Below, in pieces: positions 47,675-60,162 of a stretch of 64,000 nt of DNA. The notes beneath the pieces were generated by a model that saw nothing but the letters and a program-made list of their open reading frames with translations, had not been told where the DNA came from and searched no databases. Each line of letters begins with the position of its first letter. The first letter of the stretch is position 1. Position numbers and translations under genes: made by a program. Source of the DNA: Nyssa sinensis (lineage: Eukaryota; Streptophyta; Magnoliopsida; Cornales; Nyssaceae); contig CM018041.1 of the NCBI GenBank assembly GCA_008638375.1, forward strand, positions 4,455,501-4,519,500, given 5' to 3'.

Positions 47675-47880
47675 TCATTCTAACATTCCATGCAACAAAA
47701 GAATTTTGGTAATGGTACATCCAGAGTCCTCCATTTGTTGGTTATATCCATCTAAAAGCCCTCCTTCAATGGTGCAAAAGCTAACATGTAGTTCATCACC
47801 CGGATGAAATTTGTCCTCGCCTACAGCAGCAATGCTATTCGCAATTTTTGCTGGCTCAGCTTTTATAGAAAATTAAGTGG
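47675..47880 (-). other. Coding-like orphan stretch, unidentified
   Basis: About 67 codons open on the minus strand with protein-like composition: KIANSIAAVGEDKFHPGDEL, HVSFCTIEGGLLDGYNQQ, MEDSGCTITKILLLHG, then TGA. It has no suitable start codon at its head. It could be an exon or a gene fragment. Confidence 0.35.
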
Positions 47881-48314
47881 ACCATGAAATATAAATCATT
47901 AAAAAAAAAAAATGGTCCAATCTAACAACTAGTGAATGTAGTTAAGCCTGTCCCCACAACTAACAATCAGTTTTCTTTTTTCTTTTTCTTTTTTATGTGC
48001 ATGTGTGTGACAAACAAATAAATAAATAATCAAATGTTGGAATAATCTGAATTGACTCGACTCAAAATTGATCAAGGAGATGCCAAATAGTGGTCTTTTG
48101 TTCTTCTTGGCATCTGTTATTTTGGCATAAATTTTTTGGTTCCTGAAATGAAACAGTTCGAGAAGGTTAGATTATCTGAAATGAATTTCTAGACTCATGG
48201 ATTTATCAATTGCTAAATTGAAGGCTGTAACTTTCTGTTTTCTTGTCAGGCAACAAAACAAGTGAATTTCTCCCTCAAAACCAATATTCATCCAATCAAA
48301 ATAATTAAAGTTTT
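47881..48314. other. Non-coding DNA, nothing supported
   Basis: AT-rich with an AAATAAATAAAT run at about 48017; no gene. Confidence 0.35.
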
Positions 48315-48490
48315 AACTATTTGATGCAGTTGAGTCTTTTGAAGCGCAGTTGCAGAGACAAAAACAATCAGCTGCAAACATAATGCTAACTTGTCCAGGT
48401 GCAGCATATGAGCATAATTTTAGGAAGCTAGGCATTCCTATGGTAGACTACCCAAGTTCGTTATTAATAGTATTATACAACAGTGTGTAG
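48315..48490 (+). other. Coding-like orphan stretch, unidentified
   Basis: The plus-strand frame from 48315 to a TAG at 48488 reads FDAVESFEAQLQRQKQSAAN, then IMLTCPGAAYEHNFRKLGIP. The composition is protein-like, but there is no start codon and no recognised family. It may be chance or a gene fragment. Confidence 0.25.
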
Positions 48491-49110
48491 TAGCGATTAA
48501 AAGTTAGTACACGGAGCATTTCACTCCAAAGAAATTGAGAAGCAAAAATCGGGAACGGAGGAGTAAACAGGTTTCAAGTTATTATTCATCTAGTCTCAAA
48601 GTTAAAGGTCAACAAGCATGCGATCATATGAAGAGGCTTGAAATAATTTTGGCTCACCTTTGCAAGGAAAACTACTCAGAATGGGGGGACACATAATGAA
48701 AAACTTTGATCCAAAAGATTATACCGTACAAACGGATTCTCAACTAAGAGCTACTAATAGGGATAAATAACTTAATGTGCCTATATGGCTTGATTAATCT
48801 AAATTTTAAAATTCCAGTACAAGTAGAGATACAAGTACAACGGCATGATCTACAAGCTTGGCCCTTTGACTCCTTTGAAGACTAACAAAATATTAACTAA
48901 ATACATCCAATATCATCTTGAAGCCTTGGCTATGCAACTCAAATGAGGTTCAATATGTTCTTCAAATGCAATAAGGGGTGGTTGTTTCAAATTATGCTAA
49001 TGTTGTTATAATAAACTCCACAAATTTTCCCATTGGAGCTGAGAGAGCAGCTTCACCCACTCCTTTACTTATCAAAAAAAAAAATACCATTGAAGTGATT
49101 TGCAACACCT
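48491..49110. other. Non-coding DNA with a LINE/SINE-like tail
   Basis: At about 49063-49084 the sequence TTTACTTATCAAAAAAAAAA resembles the 3' tails of the LINE (43783) and SINE (46043). The body of the element could not be delimited. Confidence 0.3.
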
Positions 49111-49241
49111 CTACTCGTAGTCAAGATTTGAGTTTAAATTAGAACCTACATTTCCAGCACCCACTGAGGCTTCCCAACAACAACTCTCACTTCCAAGTCC
49201 CACATACCAAGTATCAATTGAGCTCTCACACAGAGCAATAC
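49111..49241 (-). other. Candidate terminal exon, unidentified
   Basis: After an AG at 49243-49242 the minus strand is open to a TAG at 49111 and reads LCESSIDTWYVGLGSESCCW, then EASVGAGNVGSNLNSNLDYE. Composition is protein-like; not recognised. Confidence 0.25.
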
Positions 49242-51748
49242 CTGCATGACATAACAATTGTTCAACTGAACATTAACTGTCACTGCCACTCAGCAACCAT
49301 TTAACTAAAGACTAAGGACCATAACACACCCATAAAGAAATCCCTGAGCATATCAACCATGTATGGAAACATTTTTATAAACATGACACAAAAACACCCA
49401 GCACGTCAACAAGCTTCAGAGAAGTGCAGCTAACAACTTGTACTATAGAGCATCAACCCAGAAAGCATAGAAGCCTTTGTGCCTAAACAGCTAAGTGATC
49501 CTGCAGACATGTTTGAAGGCAAGCATAAAGTCCATAATGGACATATGCAACATGGTCCCACAATAGCTCACACTGCTTGTAGACAACATCTATCAAGTAA
49601 ACATCACACTCTCTACTGGTTTTGTACAACCTTGTTTCATCAATGTTACCTGGAACGTGGATCGTTATGGTACGGAAAACGGGAACGGAAACGTAGATCG
49701 TCACTTGTTATAGAACATGATATGTTAGTAGTAGGCTTCGTTGGATTGCTTTGTTAGAATGAAATACGTTTACCTGGAACATGATATGTTTTTTTATTGT
49801 ATTTGTAATAATACATGTATGTACACCAAAAAGATTTCAATGAATCTAAGTCATTATAAAATAAAATTCTAATAATGTGTGTGTATTTTGTATAATTTTT
49901 TTGAGACTTTTGGTATTTTAGATTGGAATGCTAAATCTTGTGTTCCAAATCGCTAATGATTCATGTTTTGGATCGTGCGATCCCAATTCGCAGTTCGCTA
50001 AGGGAGGAGTAACTTGTGGTAACTATACTTTCATTTCCCAGTCTTTTCTTGATCACTCTCTCCTATGACTATCTATTGTCTGATATTGCAATAGTTGGTG
50101 CAACATTGTATATCACCTTTGTTCTTATATATAGGTAGCAGTGCTTTTTTCCCACACACCACACTTTTTCTTCGCTTTATGCTTTCATATATTGATCCAA
50201 ACTTCAAAATGGTTTAATATATAGTTTGAGAAAAAGATTGGCTATTTTGCAGATTTAAAAATAAAGAATAACAAAGTAGAATCACTAGATTCCACAAACC
50301 TTAAAAAACTCCAGATTCTCTATTAAGAAGGCTATGGGGCTAGAGCGGATACCAATGTTTATTTATATTCATGAGATAAAATGCAAATGGCATTAGCATA
50401 GATTCGAAGATTTTTCCTAGTGATTTAGTAGTAGTGGTTTTTTTTTCACTTGTGTTTTTTTCTCTTCAACTAAGCTATGACCATGAATATTGTTCAGATT
50501 TATTACTAGCACAGATCAATTAAAGTTTTTAACATAAAGATTATCAGAGAAACTTGAACTATAACAATATTATATAAAGATTATAAATCAATCCAAGTAT
50601 TTTCTGGCATTCTGCCACATTGCAAATCTAATGAAAGTAAACAAACAGTGAACCAGTATTGTTATTCATTACATGGGAAATCAAATAACCTTTCTCCTTG
50701 CCACTCTTCACATTCTCATCCCACAGTTTCAAAATCTCACTCTCTTTTTTCCCAGAACTTCTCAAGGTTGACTTTGTTTATGTTATTCCAACTTTATATA
50801 TCTTTTAAAATTGCTGCAAGGAAATTAATGTGTTTAATATAGGCAGGAGCTTCACTCTTGAACATATTTCAAGAAAACAATGCAAGCAACAAGAGTACAC
50901 AAGTTTACTTCCCTCCCAAGAGCTCCAGCCAACAAGTGCCTACAACATTCATCAACTTCCCTTAAAGCAATTATCAAGCACCACACAGGAAGGTTATGTA
51001 ACATTTTTGCACAAATTCAGTTCAGCACGTATCCAAATTCAGTTCAGCACGTATCAAGTTAACAAAGAGATAAAACATAAGGTATGGCCAACAAAGGACT
51101 AAAATGGCAGAAATTAATTTCTGTTCCCAATGTTACATAGTTAGAACAGGGGAAATTTGCAAAGAAGTGAACTAAATACTCAAAACATTTTTTCGAAAAG
51201 AAACGAGTCCATTTAAACACTAACTAACTAGAGAAGCAACTACAATTCTTTTCTTATTAAGAATCCCAATATAACTTGCTAATTTCGAAACAGCAATGTA
51301 TGCTACAATATGTTATCTCAGCTAGTCAATTTCATGTCATGATGAACACACACACACAGACAAGACAGGATTTCCTCCTTGTTAGATTCAGTTTCATGGC
51401 CACACTCCTTGGGTTCAGAGCTAATTATTAAGGTGGATAATAAGCTTTCTGACTTTGGCCAAACAAGGGGAGGGGATAAGCTATTGAACCAAGGAAAGAT
51501 CCGCACCACCAACAACTGACAAAATCCAAAAGGTATAATTTTAGAATAATGGGTACCATCTATTAAGCCTTATTTCCTCTACCAGACAGTATTTACCATT
51601 AACATATGTCATACTGTTCTATTTATGCATATAAAAGCATGCACAAAAAAATACAACATAGTCCATCCGTGTGTAGCATTAACATGAGGCTAAAAGATAC
51701 ATAATAAAAAGTAAAAATATCCATGTTACCTGCTTCCCATTTCACCAA
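49242..51748. other. Non-coding DNA, no gene supported
   Basis: Several short frames occur on both strands, but none has family motifs. A short duplication TTCAGTTCAGCACGTATC lies at about 51018-51057. Confidence 0.35.
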
Positions 51749-52164
51749 TCAAAATACTCCCAATTTGAATTTCCCAATTGACGTGCTTTCCATTTTTGCC
51801 CACAGAAACTGTTCTGCTGCCTGGCAATTATGGCCAGTAACACGTGAAAAATCATCTTCATAATTTCGTAGCTAATTAAATAGCAATGTTGCAACTTCCT
51901 TATGAGACAACAATATTTTCGGTCTTCCTATCTCCAAAACCACCTTGATGTCTTGATGCAAGGACCAAAAATGTTTAGGTGAACGAATCTTCATACACTG
52001 CTAGAAGGAAACATCATTGCCTCAATGTTGGTATAATAAAGTTGATCAGCATCTGCAAGTGATAATTCTACGACTCCAGTGTAATATAAGGTTAACCCAG
52101 GATCAAATTCATACCACCGGTATTTGGAGCGAAGAAGAATTATAAAGGCAATAATGAACATTCT
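51749..52164 (-). pseudogene. Probable pseudogene fragment, unidentified
   Basis: On the minus strand a frame from 52164 reads KYRWYEFDPGLTLYYTGVVE, LSLADADQLYYTNIEAMMFP to a TGA at 51991. The neighbouring frame then stays open as MKIRSPKHFWSLHQDIKVVL, EIGRPKILLSHKEVATLLFN, a TAG at 51872, and on to LRNYEDDFSRVTGHNCQAAE before TGA at 51749. One frameshift and one stop would explain it. I do not recognise the protein. Confidence 0.4.
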
Positions 52165-52720
52165 GGAACAAGCAGAAATACAAAAGACTGGCTAACATGA
52201 GTTCAATGTTGCAGGTTTATGCTTCTATGTAACCATTCCATACTTGTCATTTTGTCTTGTTCACATGGTTCCACCTAAGAAAAAATAACTTGGCTAAGAA
52301 TGCTTTCATTCAGTTCGGTTCATTTCTTATTTTGCTCAGCCAAATTTTTTGATTTTAAACTTTCGTAATTAAGAATTTTTTATGGTCCAAAATTATTTTT
52401 GGATGAGGTGCTTTACATAGCAATGGGCACCAAGGACAAACCCGGCCTGAATGACAGTAGAGCAACCCGGAGATGGAAAAGAATGTAATCAGGCAATGAA
52501 GAGATTTGGGCTGCCTCTGATCCTGAGATCTTATGTTATTGGATCAATCCTTTAATTGTGGGATTTTTGACCTATTTATAGGAATCATGGTCTCGTGGAG
52601 GAGATGAGCACACTTCCTTAATCCAGAGTATGGCATATCCAAGTGTCATGCATATGGATCCATCCTCAAGATTATAAATCAGTGTGCCCTCCGGAACGTG
52701 ATACCCCAGTGACAGTTCGT
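52165..52720. other. Non-coding DNA, no gene supported
   Basis: GC content is slightly higher around 52430-52720. The text there (ATTTATAGGAATCATGG, GGATTTTTGACC) is LTR-like, but no pair or boundary was found. Confidence 0.3.
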
Positions 52721-52985
52721 TTCCATTTGGATCGGCCTAAATATTCCATGTTACACCAATCTTCTTCAGAGTAAGGAATCATCCTGAATTGCCCACACTC
52801 TAGCCGCCAAACCAAGTATCGTTAGACCATCCCATGTCCCTGATGGGATGGTCTAAATATTCCATTTGGATTGGCCTAAATATTCCATGTTACACCAATC
52901 TTCTCCAGAGTAAGGAATCATCCTGAATTGCCCACACTCTAGTCGCCAAACCAAGTATCGTTAGACCATCCCATGTCCCTGATGG
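52721..52985 (+). repeat. Tandem duplication, 126-bp units, 139-bp period
   Basis: Unit 1 (52721-52846) and unit 2 (52860-52985) both run from TTCCATTTGGAT to CATGTCCCTGATGG and differ at about three positions. The 13-bp linker repeats TCTAAATAT, which occurs in each unit's head. The junction holds a small inverted repeat CCATCCCA..TGGGATGG. Confidence 0.93.
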
Positions 52986-55002
52986 TGGCCACCATAAGCC
53001 AACAACGGACCATGTGGTTTGGTCCCTCATACCTTGTCTTCTAGTTTGAAGCAGGCATGGTTTATTAGGGTGCTATTAGCCCACAAAACAAACTTCTGGA
53101 ACCCTAGAAGAGAGCCATCCACAAGTTCACATCCTTTGTTCGTGTGCCATTGTCATGACGTGTTTTGCTAGATCATGTGAATGTTGAATCTGGAAAAAAT
53201 GTATTGGCCATCAACAAGAATATCTATGAGCAAGCAATTATGAATTTGGTTGCTCCAACTACCAAGAACACAAACAAGAACACAGATTTATGTGATTCAC
53301 CCAAACTAGGGCAACATCCAAGAAGTCACTGAGATTTTCACTATACTCTTAAGGCAGGAGTTACATACACATCAATAACTGCCCATTAATATATATGTAC
53401 ATGTATATATATAATGATATAAACTAAGGCTACTGGCTACAAGTGTGAAATTACCAATATAAATAGTTGATCTGTGAGACACGTGGCCAAGGTTTTAGTA
53501 TTATCAGGTTTCCCAGTACCTATCAATCATGATCCTCCAAAGCGATAATATCATGGTCTCTGCTCAGTGATTAAGAGGCAGAGACCCTTGAATTAATAGA
53601 TTGCAAACCACCAAGTCACAAACTGCAAGAAGCCCATTTCCATCACTTTAACCAATACATAAGTCTATACCATATCAAGATTTCACATAATTGACAAGGC
53701 GCCAATCCCACAAGATCATAACAATTTCTGCATTTTATCTCCTTTGTCCATCTATGTTTAAATCTCTCTCTGTCATACAAATACATAAATCTATTATCTT
53801 TTGTTCCATAACTCTCTTTTCTTTTCTTTTCTTCTTTTTATTCTTTTATTTTTTGATAAGTTTTTGTTTCATACCTCTCCTGTTGGGCATGTCAATGGCA
53901 AGCCACAAAGAATTCATATTGTTGTTCTATCTTTTAACAAGCACCATCCAATTATTATGCATGACCTTGGGGGATCATCCTAAGGTCTCAGGCTCGTGAC
54001 AGGGAGCATCCCTGCAATTAAAACCCAGAACCATCAAACCTCAAACCACAAGCCAAATGCCCGCACACCTACCAATAACTATCCACGATTTCAAGGGAGA
54101 AACAGAACCTTAGCACAGAGTCAAAACTGTGAGATCATCTAACTTTCTGCAGTTTACTTCTCACACTCAATCCGGAAGGACACATATTGGATGCTAATAG
54201 ATTTGAATCTGAATATAGCCGTAGAAAAATTGAAAGCAAAGATTTTAGAATTGGACAACAGTTTTATGCATCACTGAAGAACAACCTAATACACAGGCTG
54301 ATATATATTAGAAAAGCCTTAGGAAAATGCCACACTATTGACTTTGGCATAATGTACACTGGTCATGTGCCATCCTAAACATATTTGTATAAATCATATC
54401 CACATTTGTATAACTAAACAGCATTTCCATAGTTGATGTTTACACCTAGAACCATGAAGGTATGAATATATTTTACCTTCTACCAATGAAGTTTTGCATT
54501 GTCTAGCACCCAAAAATTTAAAAAAAAAAAAAATGAGCAAGAGAGAGAGTGCATTCATACAAAATTCAGTCAACTTCTAACAAGTAGCAAACAAGTAGGG
54601 ATTTCTCTCCCTGGCCCAATAACTCTCCAGGGATTTCTAAAAAGTTGCATTTGATTATGCTTATTTTCAAGGACATTACATAATCAAATTTACTCGATAA
54701 GATGACCTCAACACCAAAAGCATGTGCCCCATTTGAAAAGGGATCCAGGCATTCCTAAAGTTCGGTCTAACAGAAAAAATGAAGTGAGGTCAGGGTCGAT
54801 TTGCCTTTTAAGCATTACAATACAAAAAGATCATCTTGATTTATTAGCTACACTAGTATCAACAAAAGAGCAAGTAAAAGAAGCCCGAATTCATTGAATA
54901 TATAAATTTTGTTTTATACACCAACCATCCACAAAGATGATGAAACAATGAACTACAACAGTATACTACTGTTCATGAATATTGGCAACCAACCATAGAA
55001 AC
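52986..55002. other. Intergenic DNA and 3' UTR of the receptor-like kinase gene
   Basis: No gene supported. A TTTTTTGATAAG at about 53850 may be the tail of an inverted LINE/SINE copy. The last part is expected to be the 3' UTR of the kinase gene. Confidence 0.35.
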
Positions 55003-57148
55003 TCACCAGCCCTTCTTATGGGACTTGAATGGGTAGCGGGAAGGAGGCGAAGGGGATAATTCAACTGGTAGCTGGGGGGCTTCTAAGTCTCCAGAAAGCA
55101 TCCCCACAACTTCTTTCATGGAAGGCCTGCGGGCAGGCGATTTCTGCAGGCAGACAAGAGCCACTGTGATGCATAGTAAAGCTTGTTCTCGATCCAAAGA
55201 TTCGATAGACTGGTCGACTAAATCAAGAAGCTTTCCTGCACGGGCAAGATGACGCGCCCAAGATAAAAGATTGGCACGTTGGAATTCCGACATGGGCGAA
55301 CTGGTCACCTGCAGCGGCCGACGTCCAGCAATAAGAACTAAAAACAGAACGCCAAAGCTATAAACATCACATTTCTCTGAGAGATCCCCACCACCGCCGT
55401 ACTCAGGGGCAACATAACAAACAGTTCCCCTCATACTTGGGGTGCTGCTAATACCGCCACTTTTAGGAATGTCTCCGCCAGCAGAGTCATGGCTGTTGCG
55501 GTGAGCTCTCCAGAGCTCACCACTAAGCCCATCCAACCACCAATCTACACTACCCCAACTACTCCTGCTCCTGCTTCTGCTCCTCTTCTTTCTATCCAAC
55601 ATACAAATCATCATCTCTTGGCCACCAATTTTCAATATTAGTATCATCACTTGTCGATGCTTGTTCTTGTTTTTTCTTCTTCTTTTTCTTCCTTGCAAGT
55701 TCTTCACAATACTCTTCCTTCCACCACTCCCTCGCCGGTCTCCTCTTCTCTTTCTTCACATTCTTGTCGTCGTCTAATGAAGTCCACCAATCCAATCGCC
55801 TCGGATTCTTCTTCTTTTCATTCTTCCTAATTGGTCCTGAACTTGATGAAGCTCCAATCCAATCGTTATTTGGCCTCTCCTCCTTAATCTCATTACCAAT
55901 CCATTCCATTACATAGTCCTTCACAGCTCCCGATTCCGCCCCACCATTATCTTGCTTCCACCACCAATCCTTCCCTGAAACATTCTTCTTTCGCCTCCCG
56001 CTCTGCTTCACACTGCCACCATCAACCATTTCCTTCCCACTCTGCAAGCTAACTCTATCAAAATTCCCCTCTGACACGCTCACCTTCTCCAAACCTTCCG
56101 ATGGTGATCTCACAATCCTCGGCGGCGACGCCTCAACCGTCTCTGGGGACACCATAGATCCCACGACTGCCTCTGGAGAGGCTTCCGTCCCCACGACTGT
56201 CTCCGGTGACGCGTCTACGATCGTTACCCTAACAAAACTCTCGGGCGATTGATCAATACCGACATTAAACTCCTCAAAACCGGTCGTCGTCACACTCTCC
56301 GTCTCTTCAACTACAGATCCATTATCTTCTGTTACGCCACCACCGTTAATATCCACCTCTTTCTTTTTCCCTAATCCACCGTTTATCGCAACCTCGCACT
56401 GATCCTGCGACTTTAGCCTCGCCAATCCAAAATCACCAATTTTCGCATTGAAGCACCGGTCCAACAGTATATTACTCGGCTTTATATCGCCGTGAATGAC
56501 CGGCGGATCACAGTAATGATGAAGAAATTCAAGTCCTTTAGCGATATCAAGCGCGATCGTGAACCGCTTCTTCCACTCCTTCAGTTCCGCACACTTCCGA
56601 TGTAGCAAGCAATCTTGCAAGCTTCCGTTAGTCATGAGCTCATAAACCAATAACATACGGCGTCGTTTGCGGTCGGAGGAGAAGCCGATGACCGAGACGA
56701 TGTGATTCGAATCGATCTTTCCAGCGAGGAAGAGTTCGTTTTGGAACTCGCGCTCTCCTTGGAGAGAGCCAGCGTCCATAAGCTTCACGGCGACTTCTTG
56801 GTTCGAGCTGCCGAGCGTTCCGCGGTAGACAGAACCGAAGCCGCCCTGGCCGAGGCGTTGAGAGGGGGAGAAGTTGGCTGTGGCACCGCGGAGGGTGGAG
56901 TAGGAGTAGCGGTGCGGGGGCTTGGAGTCGGCGGGGACGGTACGTTTGCGGGAGATTTTACGGAAGCAGACGGTAAGGAGGATGAAGAGAGAAAAGGCGG
57001 CAGCGACGCCTCCGGAAAATGGAGGAAGGAGACGACTTTCGCTCTGCTGTTGATGGTGGGGGAATTCAGTAGGGGATGGTATAGGTGGAAATGACGCCGC
57101 CGGGACCGGGAGGATCAACGGTGGCGGTGGCATCTGGCGAGATGGCAT
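55003..57148 (-). CDS. Receptor-like Ser/Thr kinase, At2g45590 type, with apparent frameshift
   Basis: A single-exon frame of 518 codons starts at 57148 (MPSRQMPPPPL). It has a P-rich head, a membrane segment at 46-62 (GGVAAAFSLFILLTVCF) and no large ectodomain. Kinase lobe: glycine loop LGQGGFGSVYRG (99-110), VAIK-type lysine K122, catalytic HGDIKPSN (219-226, non-RD), DFG at 239-241. A long insertion of about 300 residues follows, inside the activation segment. The frame then stops at 55592-55594. The +1 frame immediately continues with RKKRSRSRSRSS, SVDWWLDGLSGELWR, GTVCYVAPEYGGGG, DVYSFGV and SPARRPSMKEV to 55003. The break is most simply one extra base at the GG of 55596-55597. The intact family includes plasma-membrane receptor-like kinase At2g45590. 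It is either a recent pseudogene or a sequencing error. Confidence 0.88.
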
Positions 57149-60100
57149 GACGAAACAGTTCGAGAAAAACGAAAGAAAGTGATGATCAAGAGGAACGAAG
57201 ACGCATGATTAACAAACCCCAGAGACAGATGACCGTTGCAGAGAGAGATAGAGACGAGTTGAAGAAACAACACTCTGTTTTCTGCTGCAAAACGTTACTC
57301 GTTTTCTTCTTCCTACGAAAAACTGAAGATTGCGTAATTTGCGTTGTAAACTTCTTATACTTATATCTATTCTTTTTAGCTCCTTGTTAATTGCATTAAT
57401 TATTCTGGTGCCCTGTTTTCGTTACATATTTTCTATCTGCACCTTTGAAATTTTTTTGTTTATTTGTGTTTTTCCCATTTGGAATAAATATTTTGCAATC
57501 ATAACCAGAAATTTGTTGTTCCTTATTAATGATGCACCTAATAACATTTCATTGCAGTTGGATGCTCAAATGATTATAAGCTTTCCCTGAAATTTGACAA
57601 CAATGCAGAGAAAAGTTGATTAGACAGTTTTCATTAAAATTTGGCAGCAACAAAGACAAATAAATGTGGTATAATGTTATTCTCAATTATTATAAGACAT
57701 GTTATAAAGTTTCATGATGATTAAATTTTTATTGAATCGATTGCTTATATATTTCACACATACATATAATAATTAATTTTTTACTGAATCGATTGTCTGT
57801 ATATTTCATGCATGTATATAAAATAAAAACGTAAAATATATAAATAGATGAACAAAGATTCGATTATCACAAAGTTTTATAGCACCTCTCTTACTACTAT
57901 TTCATTAGAAAGTTAAAGCATTTAGCTCATTTGATTTGCCCAATTGAAAGTGTGTGAAATGGTCTTCTATTCATGTATAGGTAATTTTTGTTCTCTTGAA
58001 AATAAATAAATAATGGAAATAGAAATAGATTCTAACAAAATTCCATGCATACCCCCAAAAAAATGGAATGAGAGAGGTGGAACTTAAAAACAATTTTCTT
58101 AAAAGAGACATTCCAAAGAAAATGGTTGTAACTAATATAGACCCATGCAGCTAATAGTCATTGTCCCCTGTTATTGTTGTTGGGCTGTTATGGGTGAAAG
58201 AAAATGATGGGGTTCAGTAGGATTGTCAAAATTTGGAAAACAAGACCAAATCAACCGATCACGGTTGGTCCTGTAAAAGGTCAGTCCTATACACGAGAAT
58301 TATATGGCTGTAAAATTTAAGAATACTGGAGTAGAAACTGTATATGTTATTCTAACACGTAACCTCTAAGTTATAATAAGTCAATTTTAAAATATAAGAT
58401 AAATTATATTAATTTTTTTTAAATTTTTTATAATTATATTAATTTTTTTTAAAATTATACTGACTTCTTCTACTGTACCTAACAATATATAGATACCTCT
58501 TCAAGTCAATTTTTTTTCTTTAAAATGATAAAACTACCATTTTCATATTTTTTTTTTTCAATTTTTACTATTTTTAAAATAAATATTGATAAAAACTTTA
58601 ATTTTTTTTATATAAAATAAAAATAAGTTATTTACCTTAAATTTATTTTTAAATAAAATAATACAAAAACTTATGAAAAATCTTAAAAAAAAAAATTGGT
58701 CAAAATTTAAAAAATATATAAATAAATAAATAAGACAGTTTTATCATTTAAAAAAAAAAACTAACTTTGTATATTGTCAAATAAAATAAAAAAAAATTAA
58801 TATAATTTTAAAAATATTAAAAAAAAAATCAGTATAATTATATAAACTTTAAGAAATATCACTTTTATTTATCTTGATACATATATATGTGTATATATAT
58901 GTGTGTGTGTGTAAAGTGTTTGTTAGAAAACCTCATCCATAAGGAAAGAAAAGGTGGAGGGAGCAGGTTTTTCATATTTGTTTGTTTCTTCAACTTTAAA
59001 ACTCTTTCTGTGCGCTTATTTTCTTTCAATATTGTGCCCACCCTGGAGGAAGAACAAAAAAAAGCAAGATTCTCAGTTTTCCACATGTTGGGTTTGACAA
59101 TCGTTATATTGATTTTGTCCACTGACGCTGACTCTTTTTCCACCGACTTCTTTTTTTTTAATAAACAAAAGCTCGCGGTGGGTGGGATGTCTTATGTCTT
59201 GTGTCTTACCCATGGTTTTTAATTCACGATTCACGAATAGAACTCCTACTTCTTGTCCCAATCACTGCCTAGTCGTCCGCTATTAAGACTGATTCTTTCA
59301 TATTCTACCCAATAAGAGTTTGTCCGAAAACTTAATATTTTAGAGATTAAATTTTAAAGAATTAATAATTAAAAGATATAATTAATTAATTTATTATTTA
59401 AGTGTTTAATAAAAATTATATTAAAGTAAATTTAATTGTTAATTTTATTTTTTATATTATTTACACTGTTTGTCCCAATCACTGCCTAGTCGTCACCTCT
59501 CTTTTCAATATTTACAAATGCATCAGTTTTGGTTCCACTTCTACTGTAGTTTGTTGAATTTCATGGAGAATGTATTCACTTCTATTAAGTAATGATGGAA
59601 GTAAAACTTCTACCCTTATATTTTCCCATTCCCCCCTTCCCGACTTTCCGTTGAAAGGAAAAGTGCACCTACAGTCCACATTCCTCCCCTCCTCTCTAGA
59701 CGGACGTGCAACGATAGGCATGCCGTGCAAAATAATTAAGATTAAGAATGATAATTTAATCCAATCTATTGAAACTCACCAATAGAGATGGAAAAAATTC
59801 TATCAATTCCGTCAGAGTTTGAAACGAATTTGGGACAAAGGAATCGTACCCCATACCACCTTGATTATATGAAATGAAATAAAATAATTAAAAAAAAATT
59901 GTATTATATAATTACTGTTTACATTAAAATCTTTTGGTCCTGTAATGAAAATTTAGACAAATTTGATAAATTTTATGTTTATAAAAAGAAATAGTGTCAT
60001 TCTTATTGAAGTGAATGTTTTATATATTGACACGCGTACTTTTTATTTAAAATGCATTAATTACAATTAACTTAATAATTTATTGGGTACCAGTATTTCA

Positions 60101-60162
60101 TTATGTGCTCAAGCAAATTCGCGAGAGAACTTTTTTCACGGGACAAAATTTGATTAGGAAGA
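57149..60162. other. Intergenic DNA, no gene supported
   Basis: The first part is the promoter side of the receptor-like kinase gene. The region 58380-58860 is extremely A/T-rich with many A and T runs. A TATATGTGTATATATATGTG microsatellite lies at about 58883-58910. Confidence 0.45.

Noticed and set aside
49479..49757. Plus-strand frame of 92 codons
   Set aside because: No family features; repetitive GGAACG/CGTGGATCG text suggests a repeat.
50830..51102. Plus-strand frame of 90 codons
   Set aside because: The opposite strand is equally open and it contains a short tandem duplication; no motif on either strand.
55003..55707. Second receptor-kinase ORF as an independent gene starting at 55707
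   Set aside because: Its first 38 codons overlap the upstream kinase frame in another phase; only the part after the frameshift is kinase sequence.
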